DNA of 64,000 bases from Limnohabitans sp. Hippo3. Its GTDB lineage: Bacteria; Pseudomonadota; Gammaproteobacteria; Burkholderiales; Burkholderiaceae_C. A program made the position numbers and the translations under genes. Below the pieces are notes generated by a model. It saw only the letters and a list, made by a program, of their open reading frames with translations. It ran no database searches and was not told the DNA's origin. Positions 46,780 through 56,165 of the stretch are shown piece after piece. The stretch's first letter is position 1; the number at the start of each line of letters is the position of its first letter. The stretch covers positions 1 through 64,000 of the forward strand of contig NZ_NESF01000004.1 of assembly GCF_003063665.1 (NCBI RefSeq), in the 5' to 3' direction.

Positions 46780-46911
46780 TCGGTCTCGTGTTTTGCGGGG
46801 GACAGTCCCAAGCGATCAGGGCTAACCCTTAAAATAAGCCTTGATTTTAGTCTGCCAGCCCGTTTATTGGCCCCCCGTTCCCCATTTACATGCCCCATTC
46901 GGGCCAAAACC

Positions 46912-47943
46912 ATGAGCCAAACACCCCTCTCCTACAAAGACGCCGGCGTGGACATCGTTGCCGGTGACGCGCTGGTCGAGCGCATCAAGCCCCTGGCCAA
47001 GAAAACCATGCGCGAAGGCGTGCTGGCCGGCATCGGCGGTTTTGGCGCCCTGTTTGAAGTGCCCAAGCGCTACAAGGAGCCCGTGCTGGTGAGCGGCACC
47101 GACGGCGTGGGCACCAAGCTCAAGCTGGCTTTTGAGTGGAACATGCACGACACCGTGGGCATCGACCTGGTGGCCATGAGCGTGAACGACGTGCTGGTGC
47201 AAGGTGCCGAGCCCCTGTTCTTCCTGGATTACTTCGCCTGCGGCAAGCTGGATGTCGACACCGCCGCCGCCGTGGTCGGGGGCATTGCCAAGGGCTGCGA
47301 ATTGTCGGGCTGCGCCCTGATCGGCGGCGAAACCGCCGAGATGCCCGGCATGTACCCGGCAGGCGAATACGACCTGGCCGGTTTTGCCGTCGGCGCGGTC
47401 GAAAAATCCAAAATCCTCACGGGCCAAAACGTGCAAGCCGGTGACGTGGTGCTGGGCCTGGCGTCCAGCGGCGTGCACTCCAACGGTTTCAGTCTGGTGC
47501 GCAAGTGCATTGAGCGCGCAGGCAGCAACGCCCCGGCCACACTGGACGGCAAGCCCTTCAAGCAAGCCCTGATGGAGCCCACCCGCCTGTATGTGAAGAA
47601 CGTGCTGGCCGCATTGGCCGCCCACCAGATCAAAGCTTTGGCCCACATCACAGGCGGCGGCTTGCTCGAAAACATCCCCCGCGTGCTGCCCGAAGGCCTG
47701 GCCGCCCATCTGCAAAAAGGCAGCTGGCCCCAGACCGAACTCTTCGCCTGGCTGCAAAAAACAGCGGGCATCGACGACATCGAGATGAACCGCACCTTCA
47801 ATAACGGCATTGGCATGGTGGTGGTGGTGGGTGCTGACACCGCAGAAAGCTGCGCTGCCACTTTGCGCGCTGCGGGTGAACAGGTCTACACGATTGGCCG
47901 CATCGCTGCGCAAGGCCAAGGAGCTCAGGTGGTCGTGGCCTGA
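46912..47943 (+). CDS. purM: Phosphoribosylformylglycinamidine cyclo-ligase
   Basis: The 343-residue enzyme has [21 protein letters not shown], the ATP-grasp-like [33 protein letters not shown] and [14 protein letters not shown] blocks with [14 protein letters not shown]. It makes aminoimidazole ribonucleotide in purine synthesis. The [12 protein letters not shown] start is the family norm, so the 427 codons open upstream in the same frame are not used. It lies alone on the plus strand, divergent from the AI-2E permease gene. Confidence 0.97.
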   Translation: MSQTPLSYKDAGVDIVAGDALVERIKPLAKKTMREGVLAGIGGFGALFEVPKRYKEPVLVSGTDGVGTKLKLAFEWNMHDTVGIDLVAMSVNDVLVQGAEPLFFLDYFACGKLDVDTAAAVVGGIAKGCELSGCALIGGETAEMPGMYPAGEYDLAGFAVGAVEKSKILTGQNVQAGDVVLGLASSGVHSNGFSLVRKCIERAGSNAPATLDGKPFKQALMEPTRLYVKNVLAALAAHQIKALAHITGGGLLENIPRVLPEGLAAHLQKGSWPQTELFAWLQKTAGIDDIEMNRTFNNGIGMVVVVGADTAESCAATLRAAGEQVYTIGRIAAQGQGAQVVVA

Positions 47944-47953
47944 AGCCACGTGA

Positions 47954-48820
47954 TCAAGTGCCCGAGAGCTCGTCGATGCGGTGCCTCAGCGCCGCCTGAT
48001 CGGGCGCTTGGGGTTCGGCCTGCAAATAAACCTGCAGGTCCTGCAAAGCCTCTGTGTTGCGCCCCAACTCGGCCAAGACCAGTCCCCGGTCTCGCCTCTC
48101 GGACCAGGCTTCAGGCAAGAGCACGATGAGCCGGTCCAGCACGCTCAGCATGCGAGGCCAATCTTCTTGCGAACGGAAAACCTCTTTCAGGTTGCGCAAC
48201 ATGCGGGCCAACAAATCGCGCGGCGGGCAGGGTTGTAAATAAAGTCCCAGAGGCGTTTCGCCCTCGTCCAGATCCGCGCCGGTTGTGGGCCCCATGTCTT
48301 CGCGGTAAGGCCCCAGCCTTTCCGACAAGTTGTCGATACCCAACGAGTCGCCGGTCAAAGGGTCCAGCACCACCAAACCGCCCTGCAGCGTGATTTTGAC
48401 CAGGAAATGACCTGGGAATGAGACGCCCTGTGCCTGCAAGCCCAGCCCCTGGGCCAACTCCAGCCACAGCACGGCCAGCGAAATCGGCAAGCCACGCCGG
48501 GTGCGCAGCACCTCGTGCAAATAGCTGTTTTCGGGCGCGTAGTAATCGTTGGCGTTCACGCCAAAACCCATTTCCTTGTAGAAAACCTGGGTCAAGATGG
48601 CCAGGCGCGTCAGGTCGTCCGCATCTGCCGGCAAGCGGCCCTTGATCCGTTTGAGCAAGCGCGCCACATCGTCCAGCACCTGCTGCACATCCAGCGTGGG
48701 CTCTTCGTCCTGCGCAAGGCTGGCCGCTGCCTCGAGTACAGGAAAATCCGTGTCACTTTGCACCAGACTGGCGAAATAGCTCAGCGGCGTTGGGACTGAA
48801 AAATTCAAAGACATGTTCAT
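47954..48820 (-). CDS. SirB1 family protein (transglutaminase-like with TPR)
   Basis: The 288-residue protein has the SirB1/transglutaminase-like region NSYLHEVLRTRRGLPISLAVLWLELA and VSFPGHFLVKI, then C-terminal TPR-like helices (LGRNTEALQDLQVYLQAEPQ). Function is unknown. ATG 48820 and ATG 48814 are both possible. It lies 10 bases from murJ, probably in one transcript, and converges on purM. Confidence 0.85.
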   Translation of the reverse strand: MNMSLNFSVPTPLSYFASLVQSDTDFPVLEAAASLAQDEEPTLDVQQVLDDVARLLKRIKGRLPADADDLTRLAILTQVFYKEMGFGVNANDYYAPENSYLHEVLRTRRGLPISLAVLWLELAQGLGLQAQGVSFPGHFLVKITLQGGLVVLDPLTGDSLGIDNLSERLGPYREDMGPTTGADLDEGETPLGLYLQPCPPRDLLARMLRNLKEVFRSQEDWPRMLSVLDRLIVLLPEAWSERRDRGLVLAELGRNTEALQDLQVYLQAEPQAPDQAALRHRIDELSGT

Positions 48821-48830
48821 CCGTCAAGCA

Positions 48831-50396
48831 TCAGCGTTTGAGGAAGGCCTTGAGACGCAAACCTGTGGCCCACAAGACGCCAAAATAAAGGAGGGCCGAG
48901 CACAGCAAGGTCGCGAGCATCCAGCCGATACGCCACCAGGCCTCTTGACGCATGGCCACCCAAGGCAAATGGTTCGCGGTGAACCACAGCAGGCACGTCA
49001 ACAAGCCCGTGGCCAGCAGCACCTGAGCAGCAAAGCGCCACCAGCCAGGCTGCGGCTTGTAACTGCCCCGGCGCAACAAGCCCAGCAGCAACCACAAGGC
49101 ATTGACCAGAGCGCCCAAACCGATGGACAGGGCCAGCCCGGCGTGGGCCAAATGAGGCACCAGCAGCAGGTTGAAAATTTGGGTGAGCACCAGCACCGCC
49201 ACCGCGATGCGCACCGGGGTGCGGATGTCCTGGCTGGCGTAGTAACCCGGGGCCAGCACCTTGATCGCGACCAAACCCAGCAAGCCCACACCGTAGCCGG
49301 TCAGGGCCAAAGTGGTTTGCTGCACGTCGCGGTCGGTGAAGGCCCCGTAGTGGTAGAGCACCGACACCAGCGGCTGCGAAAACACCAACAAAGCCGCTGC
49401 ACAAGGCAACGCCAGCAACAACACCAGGCGCAAACCCCAGTCAAGCATGGCGGCGTAACGCTCGCTGTCGCCTGTGGCTTTGGCCGCAGCCAACTGCGGC
49501 ATCAGCACCACGCCCAGTGCCACGCCCAAAATGGCCGTCGGGAACTCCATCAAACGGTCGGCATAGGTCAGCCAGCTGACGCTGCCCGGGGCCAGGTGCG
49601 AGGCAATTTGCGTGTTGATCAACAAGGAAATCTGCGCCACACCCACCCCCAACAAGGCCGGCCCCATGAGACGCAAAATGTTCAGCGTGGCCGGGTTGGT
49701 CCAGGCCTTTTTGACGGCAGTAGGCCCCAAGCCCAAGCGGGGCAGCAAGCCCAGACGATGCAATGCCGGAATCTGCACCACCAGCTGTAAAAAGCCCCCC
49801 AGCATCACCCCCACGGGCAAAGCGTAAATGGCCTCCACGCCTTGCTTGGCGAGCCAAGGTGACAACAGCCAGGCCGCTGCGATCACGCTCACATTGAGCA
49901 GCACGGGTGTGGCCGCGGGCACGGCAAAACGCTTCCAGGTGTTCAAGATACCGGCCGACAAGGCCACCATGGACATGAAGGCGATGTAGGGGAACATCCA
50001 GCGCGTCATGTTCACAGCCGCGCCGTAACCCCGGGCATCTTGCTGCAAGCCACTGGCCAGCGCCCAGACCAGCCAGGGTGACGCCAAGACCCCCGACACC
50101 GACAAAGCCAGCACCGACCAGGCCAAGGCCGTGGCCACGCTATCGATCACTTCCTGGGTGGCTTCTTCCCCATGCTGGGCACGGCTGGCCGCCAGCACCG
50201 GTACAAAAGCCTGGCTGAAGGCCCCCTCGGCAAACAACCGCCGAAACAAATTGGGAATGCGAAAGGCCACATTGAAAGCGTCGGTCAAGGCACTGGCCCC
50301 GAACAGGGAGGCGATGAGCAACTCGCGCACCAAACCCGTGACCCGGGAGGCGAGGGTAAAAATCGACACGACAGAGGCAGATCTGAGAAGGCTCAC
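48831..50396 (-). CDS. murJ: Lipid II flippase MurJ
   Basis: The 521-residue membrane protein has about 14 helices and the MviN/MurJ blocks SRVTGLVRELLIASLFGASALTDAFNVAFRIPNLFRRLFAEGAFSQAFVP, in the N-terminal 65 residues, and the central LMEFPTAILGVALG. It exports lipid II for peptidoglycan synthesis. It is divergent from rpsT, a common arrangement. GAGCC-type upstream sequence before the ATG is a weak ribosome site. Confidence 0.97.
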   Translation of the reverse strand: MSLLRSASVVSIFTLASRVTGLVRELLIASLFGASALTDAFNVAFRIPNLFRRLFAEGAFSQAFVPVLAASRAQHGEEATQEVIDSVATALAWSVLALSVSGVLASPWLVWALASGLQQDARGYGAAVNMTRWMFPYIAFMSMVALSAGILNTWKRFAVPAATPVLLNVSVIAAAWLLSPWLAKQGVEAIYALPVGVMLGGFLQLVVQIPALHRLGLLPRLGLGPTAVKKAWTNPATLNILRLMGPALLGVGVAQISLLINTQIASHLAPGSVSWLTYADRLMEFPTAILGVALGVVLMPQLAAAKATGDSERYAAMLDWGLRLVLLLALPCAAALLVFSQPLVSVLYHYGAFTDRDVQQTTLALTGYGVGLLGLVAIKVLAPGYYASQDIRTPVRIAVAVLVLTQIFNLLLVPHLAHAGLALSIGLGALVNALWLLLGLLRRGSYKPQPGWWRFAAQVLLATGLLTCLLWFTANHLPWVAMRQEAWWRIGWMLATLLCSALLYFGVLWATGLRLKAFLKR

Positions 50397-50551
50397 AGTG
50401 GGCGAGTGTAGCGGTCCGCTGGATGGCCCAAGGAGGAGTCATACCCCGCCCCAGTGATGTCCGCCTGTTGTCCCCGGCTGAGCCCGTCAACGGCTCTGCT
50501 AGAATGTTGGGTTCGTTGGACATCATCCTCAGACACTGAAAGAACTTATAT

Positions 50552-50854
50552 ATGGCATCCGCTAAACCCAAAAAGAAGAACCCCCGTCTTGCCTCCGGCC
50601 GCAAACGCGTCCGCCAAGACATCAAAATCAACGCCGCGAACTCTTCGCTGCGTTCCAAATACCGCACTGCTGTGAAGAACGTCGAGAAAGCCGTTGCAGC
50701 AGGCGACAAGACCAAAGCCACCGAGTTGTTTGCCAAAATGCAAACCGTGGTGGACACCATTGCCGACAAGGGCATCTTCCACAAGAACAAGGCTGCTCGT
50801 GACAAGAGCCGCCTGAGCGCCAAAGTCAAGTCTTTGGCTCTCGCCGCAGCCTGA
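50552..50854 (+). CDS. rpsT: 30S ribosomal protein S20
   Basis: The 100-residue, lysine-rich protein begins [23 protein letters not shown] and has the S20 helical hairpin ([37 protein letters not shown]). It is slightly longer at the N-terminus than E. coli S20 (87). It sits alone, divergent from murJ, with a terminator 80 bases downstream. Confidence 0.98.
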   Translation: MASAKPKKKNPRLASGRKRVRQDIKINAANSSLRSKYRTAVKNVEKAVAAGDKTKATELFAKMQTVVDTIADKGIFHKNKAARDKSRLSAKVKSLALAAA

Positions 50855-50933
50855 TCCGCTCCACCAGATCAACAGCCCGGCGAGGCTTTGTCCTCGCTGC
50901 CGTTTGAAACGGGTGCGCTGTCCGCGAAAACTG

Positions 50934-50965
50934 AACCGCCCAGGTGCAAACCTTGGCGGTTTTTT
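50934..50965 (+). terminator. Terminator of rpsT
   Basis: Stem AACCGCCCAGG / CCTTGGCGGTT (one mismatch) with loop TGCAAA is followed by a T-run, 80 bases after the rpsT stop. Confidence 0.85.
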
Positions 50966-50989
50966 CATGCTTTTCTCGGCATGACGGAA

Positions 50990-51070
50990 GCTGAGTTGGA
51001 GCTGTCGCCGGACTCCTCATGACTCGCTTCGCTCGTAAAAATCGTCATCCGACGACAGCCCCAACTCAGC
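50990..51070. repeat. 81-base imperfect palindrome
   Basis: Two 23-base arms, 50990-51012 and 51048-51070, match as inverse complements with two mismatches, around a 35-base loop. Key segments are GCTGAGTTGG and its partner CCAACTCAGC. It is longer and stronger than a terminator hairpin and has no T-tract. It could be a mobile hairpin element or a structured RNA; no flanking direct repeats were noted. Confidence 0.75.
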
Positions 51071-51115
51071 GGGTTTCATCTGGGCATCCACACCATCAAC
51101 AAATCAGGACACATG

Positions 51116-51136
51116 AAAAAACCGCCCGAAGGCGGT
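51116..51136 (-). terminator. Terminator of the DUF3579 gene
   Basis: On the minus strand, stem ACCGCC / GGCGGT with loop TTCG is followed by at least five T residues, 13 bases after the stop codon. Confidence 0.85.
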
Positions 51137-51149
51137 TGGTCGTGTGGTT

Positions 51150-51470
51150 TTATTTTTTCGGGGGTGGGTCGGGCAGCAAGCAAGCTTCGACCACCTGCAA
51201 GCCATTGTCTCGGGCGAAGTTCATCACAAAGTCCCAGGCCATCACGTCGTGGTCGCGCAGGTCGCGGTGTACGACGACACACTTGACATGGCCCATGGTG
51301 GTCGGAATGCACCAAGGCGAATAACTCAAGTGGCTGCCTGGAACAGCGCCGCCCGGACGGAACTGGCTCATCACGCCTGCCAAGCGCTCAGCCCAGTCGC
51401 TGGGTCTGAAGGTCTTTCCGTCCTCGGTGATTCCCTGGATGAAGACTTCTTTGGCAGTGTTGGAGACCAT
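51150..51470 (-). CDS. DUF3579 domain-containing protein
   Basis: The 106-residue protein has FIQGITEDGKTFRPSDWAERLAGV and a conserved HVKCVVVHRDLRD segment, which I recognise as the DUF3579 family of betaproteobacteria. Function is unknown. It has no signal or membrane helix. It is divergent from argD. Confidence 0.88.
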   Translation of the reverse strand: MVSNTAKEVFIQGITEDGKTFRPSDWAERLAGVMSQFRPGGAVPGSHLSYSPWCIPTTMGHVKCVVVHRDLRDHDVMAWDFVMNFARDNGLQVVEACLLPDPPPKK

Positions 51471-51540
51471 CGGATAGAGGGGGTGAAGTGGACACCAAAA
51501 GCACCGGGATCGCCAGTGCTTTCGTTAGACAAGTATTGTA

Positions 51541-51552
51541 TCTTATATAAGA
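51541..51552. promoter_or_regulatory. Perfect twelve-base A+T palindrome upstream of argD
   Basis: TCTTATATAAGA lies 106 bases before argD and about 70 bases before the divergent DUF3579 gene. It may be an operator or simply overlap a -10 element. No regulator is assigned. Confidence 0.35.
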
Positions 51553-51657
51553 CTTTAGCCTTGTGACAAAATCCGTTGAACCGTCACGCAAAGCCTCTAA
51601 AATATTCGCTCAACGGCCCTCCACCATTGGGCCGATTTTTATTTCAGGAGTTCACGC

Positions 51658-52860
51658 ATGACCGCTCACATTGAAGCCGCCTCACCGCACACCATGAACA
51701 CCTATGGCCGACTGCCAATCGCACTCAGCCATGGTCAGGGTTGCCGAGTCTGGGACGTCAATGGCAAGCAGTACCTGGATGCTTTGGCCGGTATCGCCGT
51801 GAACACCCTGGGTCACAACCACCCCGATCTGGTGCCTGCCTTGCAAGACCAGGTCAGCAAAATGATCCACAGCTGCAACTACTTCCATGTGCCCAACGCG
51901 GAAGTGCTGGCGGCCAAGCTGGTCGAACTGTCAGGCATGACGAACGTGTTCTTCTGCTGCACAGGTCTGGAAGCCAACGAAGCCGCCATCAAGCTGGCGC
52001 GCAAATACGGCCACGACAAGGGCATCGACAAACCCGAAATCGTGGTTTACGAAAAAGCCTTTCACGGTCGCAGCATCGCCACCCTGAGCGCCACCGCCAA
52101 CGAAAAACTGAAAAAAGGCTTTGGTCCCATGTTGGAGGGCTTTGTGCGCGTGCCGGTCAACGACATCGAGGCCCTGAAAAAAGCCACCGAAGGCAACCCG
52201 AATGTGGTGGCGGTGTTCATGGAAACCATTCAGGGTGAAGGCGGCATCAACCCGATGCGCATCGAATACCTGCAGCAAGTGCGCGCCCTGTGTGACCAAA
52301 AAGACTGGCTGATGATGATCGACGAAGTGCAGTGCGGCATGGGCCGTACCGGCAAATGGTTCGCCCACCAGTGGGCAGGCATCTTACCCGACGTGATGCC
52401 GCTGGCCAAGGGCCTGGGCTCGGGTGTACCGATTGGCGCGGTGGTGGCCGGCCCCAAGGCCGCCCACATCTTCCAGCCCGGCAACCACGGCACCACTTTT
52501 GGCGGCAACCCGCTGGCCATGCGTGCGGGGGTCGAAACCATCCGCATCATGGAAAAAGACGGCCTGATGGCCAACGCAGCGAAAGTGGGCGCGCATTTGC
52601 GCGGTGGGCTGGAGAAGGCTCTGGCTGGCGTGCAAGGCGTGAAAGAAGTGCGTGGCCAAGGCCTGATGTTGGGCATTGAACTCGAGCGCCCCTGCGGCCC
52701 GATCTGGAGCCGCGCGGCCGAAGCCGGCCTGCTGCTGAGCGTGACGGCCGACAGCGTGATCCGCCTGGTGCCGCCGCTCATCATGACCGAGGCCGAGGCC
52801 GACGAAGTGGTGGCCATTTTGGTGCCCCTGATCAAGACCTTTTTGGCGGAGTCAGCATGA
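51658..52860 (+). CDS. argD: Acetylornithine aminotransferase
   Basis: The 400-residue PLP enzyme has the N-terminal YGRLPIALSHGQGCRVWD, VFFCCTGLEANEAAIKLAR, the Asp in MMIDEVQCGMGRTGK and the PLP lysine in MPLAKGLGSGVPIG. It transaminates N-acetylglutamate semialdehyde in arginine synthesis. AGGAG precedes the ATG. The argF start overlaps its stop by four bases, which supports the argD assignment over other class III aminotransferases. Confidence 0.94.
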   Translation: MTAHIEAASPHTMNTYGRLPIALSHGQGCRVWDVNGKQYLDALAGIAVNTLGHNHPDLVPALQDQVSKMIHSCNYFHVPNAEVLAAKLVELSGMTNVFFCCTGLEANEAAIKLARKYGHDKGIDKPEIVVYEKAFHGRSIATLSATANEKLKKGFGPMLEGFVRVPVNDIEALKKATEGNPNVVAVFMETIQGEGGINPMRIEYLQQVRALCDQKDWLMMIDEVQCGMGRTGKWFAHQWAGILPDVMPLAKGLGSGVPIGAVVAGPKAAHIFQPGNHGTTFGGNPLAMRAGVETIRIMEKDGLMANAAKVGAHLRGGLEKALAGVQGVKEVRGQGLMLGIELERPCGPIWSRAAEAGLLLSVTADSVIRLVPPLIMTEAEADEVVAILVPLIKTFLAESA

Positions 52861-53795
52861 GCCAGACCCCACCTGTGCCTGTGCGGCACTACCTGCAGTT
52901 CACCGACCTCACGGCCGACGAGTACGCACACCTGTTTGCACGCGCCGCCGAGATCAAGCGCAAGTTCAAGGCCTACGAAAAGTACCACCCGCTGGCTGAC
53001 CGCACGCTGGCCATGATTTTTGAAAAAGCCAGCACCCGCACGCGTGTGAGCTTTGAAGCGGGCATGTACCAGCTGGGCGGCTCGGTGGTGCACCTGACCA
53101 CGGGCGACAGCCAGCTGGGCCGCTCCGAGCCCATCGAAGACAGCGCCCGCGTGATCAGCCGCATGACCGATCTGGTGATGATCCGCACCTTCGGCCAGGA
53201 CAAAATCGAGCGCTTTGCCGCGCACTCGCGCGTGCCTGTCATTAACGGCCTGACCAACGAGTTCCACCCCTGCCAGATCCTGGCCGACATCTTCACCTAC
53301 ATCGAGCACCGCGGCTCGATTCAAGGCAAAGTGGTGGCCTGGGTGGGTGATGGCAACAACATGGCCAACACCTGGCTGCAGGCGGCCGAGTTGCTGGGTT
53401 TCACGGTGCACTTGAGCACACCCAGCGGTTACGAAGTGGACCAGGCTGTGGCCGGTTTGCGCAGTGCCGACAGCTACAAAATCTTCAAAGACCCCGAAGA
53501 TGCCTGCCGGGGTGCTGACCTGGTCACCACCGACGTGTGGACCAGCATGGGCTTTGAGGCCGAAAACGAAGCCCGCAAGAAAGCCTTTGCCGAGTGGTGC
53601 GTGGACGAAGCCATGATGCAAGTGGCCAAGCCCGACGCCCTGTTCATGCACTGCCTGCCCGCCCACCGTGGCGAAGAAGTCAGCGCCGAAGTCATCGATG
53701 GGCCGCAATCGGTGGTCTGGGACGAAGCCGAAAACCGCATGCATGTGCAAAAAGCGCTCATGGAGTTTTTGCTGCTGGGCCACGTGAACGCCTGA
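52857..53795 (+). CDS. argF: Ornithine carbamoyltransferase
   Basis: The 312-residue enzyme has the carbamoyl-phosphate motif EKASTRTRVSFEAGM, HPCQILADIFT, the ornithine loop VWTSMGFE and the catalytic HCLPAHRGEE. It forms citrulline from ornithine and carbamoyl phosphate. It is translationally coupled to argD (four-base overlap). A repeat of the dispersed palindromic family follows. Confidence 0.97.
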   Translation: MSQTPPVPVRHYLQFTDLTADEYAHLFARAAEIKRKFKAYEKYHPLADRTLAMIFEKASTRTRVSFEAGMYQLGGSVVHLTTGDSQLGRSEPIEDSARVISRMTDLVMIRTFGQDKIERFAAHSRVPVINGLTNEFHPCQILADIFTYIEHRGSIQGKVVAWVGDGNNMANTWLQAAELLGFTVHLSTPSGYEVDQAVAGLRSADSYKIFKDPEDACRGADLVTTDVWTSMGFEAENEARKKAFAEWCVDEAMMQVAKPDALFMHCLPAHRGEEVSAEVIDGPQSVVWDEAENRMHVQKALMEFLLLGHVNA

Positions 53796-53796
53796 T

Positions 53797-53826
53797 CTGT
53801 CACCCCGGCTTGATCCGGGGGCCATC
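53797..53826. repeat. Copy of the REP-like palindromic repeat after argF
   Basis: TGTCA, then CCCCGGCTTGATCCGGGG, matches the A-type units at 16.9 kb. It lies two to thirty bases after the argF stop and folds into a hairpin. Confidence 0.8.
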
Positions 53827-53842
53827 CCCCGCTTTTCACCCC

Positions 53843-54151
53843 ATGTCCCACTGCACCACCTGCGGCGCTTGCTGTGTGAGTTTTCGGGTGGACTTCTCCG
53901 TGTACGAATACGAAGAAGGTGGCGGCCATGTGCCTGCAGGCTTGGCCTCGCCCATCACCGAGCACACCTGCCGCATGCGCGGCACCGACCACAGCCCGCC
54001 GCGCTGCGCCGCGCTCTATGGCAAAACCGGTGAAAAAGCCATTTGCGGCATTTACGAATGGCGGCCATCGCCCTGCCGTGAATTTGAAGAGGGCAGCCCG
54101 GCCTGTGAACAAGCACGCCGCCGCCATGGCCTGCCTGCGTTGGACGTCTGA
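53843..54151 (+). CDS. YkgJ family cysteine cluster protein
   Basis: The 102-residue protein begins MSHCTTCGACCVSFRVD and has later cysteines in TCRMRG, RCAAL, ICGIYEWRPSPCREF and PACEQA, the YkgJ/UPF0153 pattern thought to bind zinc or an iron-sulfur cluster. It lies 69 bases before kynB on the same strand. Function is unknown. The longer open frame starting within argF is not used. Confidence 0.88.
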   Translation: MSHCTTCGACCVSFRVDFSVYEYEEGGGHVPAGLASPITEHTCRMRGTDHSPPRCAALYGKTGEKAICGIYEWRPSPCREFEEGSPACEQARRRHGLPALDV

Positions 54152-54219
54152 AGTCTTTTTCACGGGTGTTGGAAATAACCGACACCACGGTTTTTTGTGG
54201 GGTGCTACCTTCGCACACC

Positions 54220-54846
54220 ATGAAAAAACTTTGGGACATTTCTCCACCTGTGGATACGCAAAGCCCGGTCTTTCCGGGCGACACGCCTTACACCCAGCAA
54301 TGGGCCGCCACACTGACTGACGCATGCCCCGTGAACGTGAGCGCCATCACGCTGTCGCCGCATGTGGGTGCGCATGCCGATGCCCCGCTGCATTACGACC
54401 CGCAAGGCGTGGCCGTAGGCGCTTTGGACCTGCTGCCCTTTCTGGGCCGCTGCCGCGTCATCCACGCGCTGGACGCTGGCCGCTTGATCACCATGGACCT
54501 CCTGCAGCACGCCCTGAACGACGTGCCCGAGCGGCTGCTGGTGCGCACCTACCGCCAGTTTCCGCACCAACACTTCGACACCCAACTCACCGCCTTTGAC
54601 CCCGCCTGCGTGCAGCACCTGGCCGATCTGGGCGTGCGGCTGATCGGCACCGACAGCGCCAGCATCGACCCGGCCGACAGCAAACAGCTGCCCAGCCACC
54701 AAGTCATCCGCCAGCGCGGCCTGCGCGTGCTGGAAAACCTGCTGCTCGATGACGTGCCCGAAGGCGATTACGAACTGATCGCCCTGCCCCTGAAACTCAT
54801 GAGCGCCGACGCCAGCCCTGTGCGGGCGGTCTTGCGCGAACTTTGA
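54220..54846 (+). CDS. kynB: Kynurenine formamidase
   Basis: The 208-residue, zinc-dependent cyclase-family protein begins MKKLWDISPPVDTQSPVFPGDTP and has the metal-binding HVGAHADAPLHY. It hydrolyses N-formylkynurenine to kynurenine. It is the first gene of a kynB-kynU-kynA cluster; kynU follows after 22 bases. ATG 54220 gives the KynB start, and an earlier ATG is not needed. Confidence 0.95.
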   Translation: MKKLWDISPPVDTQSPVFPGDTPYTQQWAATLTDACPVNVSAITLSPHVGAHADAPLHYDPQGVAVGALDLLPFLGRCRVIHALDAGRLITMDLLQHALNDVPERLLVRTYRQFPHQHFDTQLTAFDPACVQHLADLGVRLIGTDSASIDPADSKQLPSHQVIRQRGLRVLENLLLDDVPEGDYELIALPLKLMSADASPVRAVLREL

Positions 54847-54868
54847 ACACTGCTTGAAAGACCCAAAC

Positions 54869-56155
54869 ATGATGAACCTCACCCCCACCCTGCAAGACTG
54901 CGAACTGCTGGACCAACAAGACCCGTTGCGCACCCTGCGCGAGCTGTTCGAGGTGCCACCTGGCGTGATTTACCTGGACGGCAACTCGCTGGGCGTGCTG
55001 CCCAAAACCGCCCCGGCCCGCGTGGCCCATGCCGTGACGCACGAATGGGGCACCGACCTGATCAAAAGCTGGAACACCGCAGGCTGGTTCACCCTGCCCC
55101 AGCGCGTGGGCGACAAAATTGCCCGCGTCATCGGTGCCCAGCCGGGTGAAGTGGTGGCGGCCGACAGCACCTCGATCAACCTGTTCAAGGTGCTGGCCGC
55201 CGCGCTGCACATCGCCCAAGCCGACCATCCGCAAAAAACCAAAATCGTCAGCGAGCGCAGCAACTTCCCCACCGACCTGTACATCGCAGAAGCCTTGTGC
55301 AAAGAGCGTGGCTATACCCTGCAACTGGTCGAGGCCGAAGACCTGGCGGCCTCTTTGCAAGCCGATGTGGCGGTGCTCATGCTCACGCATGTGAACTACC
55401 GCACCGGGGCCATGCACGACATGCAGGCCGTCACCGCGCAGGCCCACGCCCAAGGCATCCTCACCGTGTGGGACCTGGCGCACAGCGCAGGCGCGGTGCC
55501 CGTTGACCTGAACGGCTCAGGCGCCGACTTTGCCGTGGGCTGCGGCTACAAATACCTCAACGGCGGCCCCGGTGCCCCGGCTTTTGTGTGGGTGCACCCC
55601 CAGCACACCGACCGCTTTTGGCAGCCCCTGGCCGGCTGGTGGGGCCATGCCGCGCCCTTTGCCTTCACGCCCGACTACCAACCCGCCAAGGGCATCACCC
55701 GCTACCAATGTGGCACCCAACCCATATTGAGCCTCACAGCACTCGACTGCGGGCTGGACGCCTTTTTGGCTGCCGAGGCGCTGGGCGGCATGGCCGCGCT
55801 GCGCCAAAAGTCGCTGGCGCTCACGGGCTTGTTCATGCAACTGGTGCGCACCCGCCTGCACGGCCACGGCTTTGGCATCGCCACCCCGGCTGAAGAAGCC
55901 CTGCGCGGCTCGCAAGTGAGCCTGACTCGGGCCGAAGGCGCTTACGCCATTGTGCAAGCCCTGATCGCGCGCGGCGTGATTGGCGACTTCAGGGCGGGCG
56001 ATGGCGGCCAGCACCCGGACATCCTGCGCTTTGGCTTTACCCCGCTCTATGTCGGCTATGCCGACGTTTGGCAGGCCGCAGAACACCTGTGCCAGGTCAT
56101 GCAGAGTGGCGAATGGCAAGACGCCCGCTTTGCGCAAAAGAACGCCGTCACCTGA
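54869..56155 (+). CDS. kynU: Kynureninase
   Basis: The 428-residue PLP enzyme has [25 protein letters not shown], the Asp in [15 protein letters not shown] and the PLP lysine in [15 protein letters not shown]. It splits kynurenine into anthranilate and alanine. ATG 54869 or the adjacent ATG 54872 is the likely start, with no clear ribosome site. kynA follows after 10 bases. Confidence 0.97.
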   Translation: MMNLTPTLQDCELLDQQDPLRTLRELFEVPPGVIYLDGNSLGVLPKTAPARVAHAVTHEWGTDLIKSWNTAGWFTLPQRVGDKIARVIGAQPGEVVAADSTSINLFKVLAAALHIAQADHPQKTKIVSERSNFPTDLYIAEALCKERGYTLQLVEAEDLAASLQADVAVLMLTHVNYRTGAMHDMQAVTAQAHAQGILTVWDLAHSAGAVPVDLNGSGADFAVGCGYKYLNGGPGAPAFVWVHPQHTDRFWQPLAGWWGHAAPFAFTPDYQPAKGITRYQCGTQPILSLTALDCGLDAFLAAEALGGMAALRQKSLALTGLFMQLVRTRLHGHGFGIATPAEEALRGSQVSLTRAEGAYAIVQALIARGVIGDFRAGDGGQHPDILRFGFTPLYVGYADVWQAAEHLCQVMQSGEWQDARFAQKNAVT

Positions 56156-56165
56156 AAGGCCTGTC

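Larger units (their letters stand above)
50855..51149. other. Intergenic region with terminators and a long palindrome
   Basis: No gene is supported in this stretch between rpsT and the convergent DUF3579 gene. It contains the rpsT terminator, an 81-base imperfect palindrome at 50990-51070, and the DUF3579 terminator, each listed separately. Confidence 0.7.

Noticed and set aside
45631-46911. Open frame extending purM 427 codons upstream
   Set aside because: It lies antisense to the AI-2E permease gene and the translation is Gln/His-rich; PurM starts at 46912.
52230-53825. 531-codon open frame opposite argD and argF
   Set aside because: It runs antisense across two clear genes and its product shows no motif.
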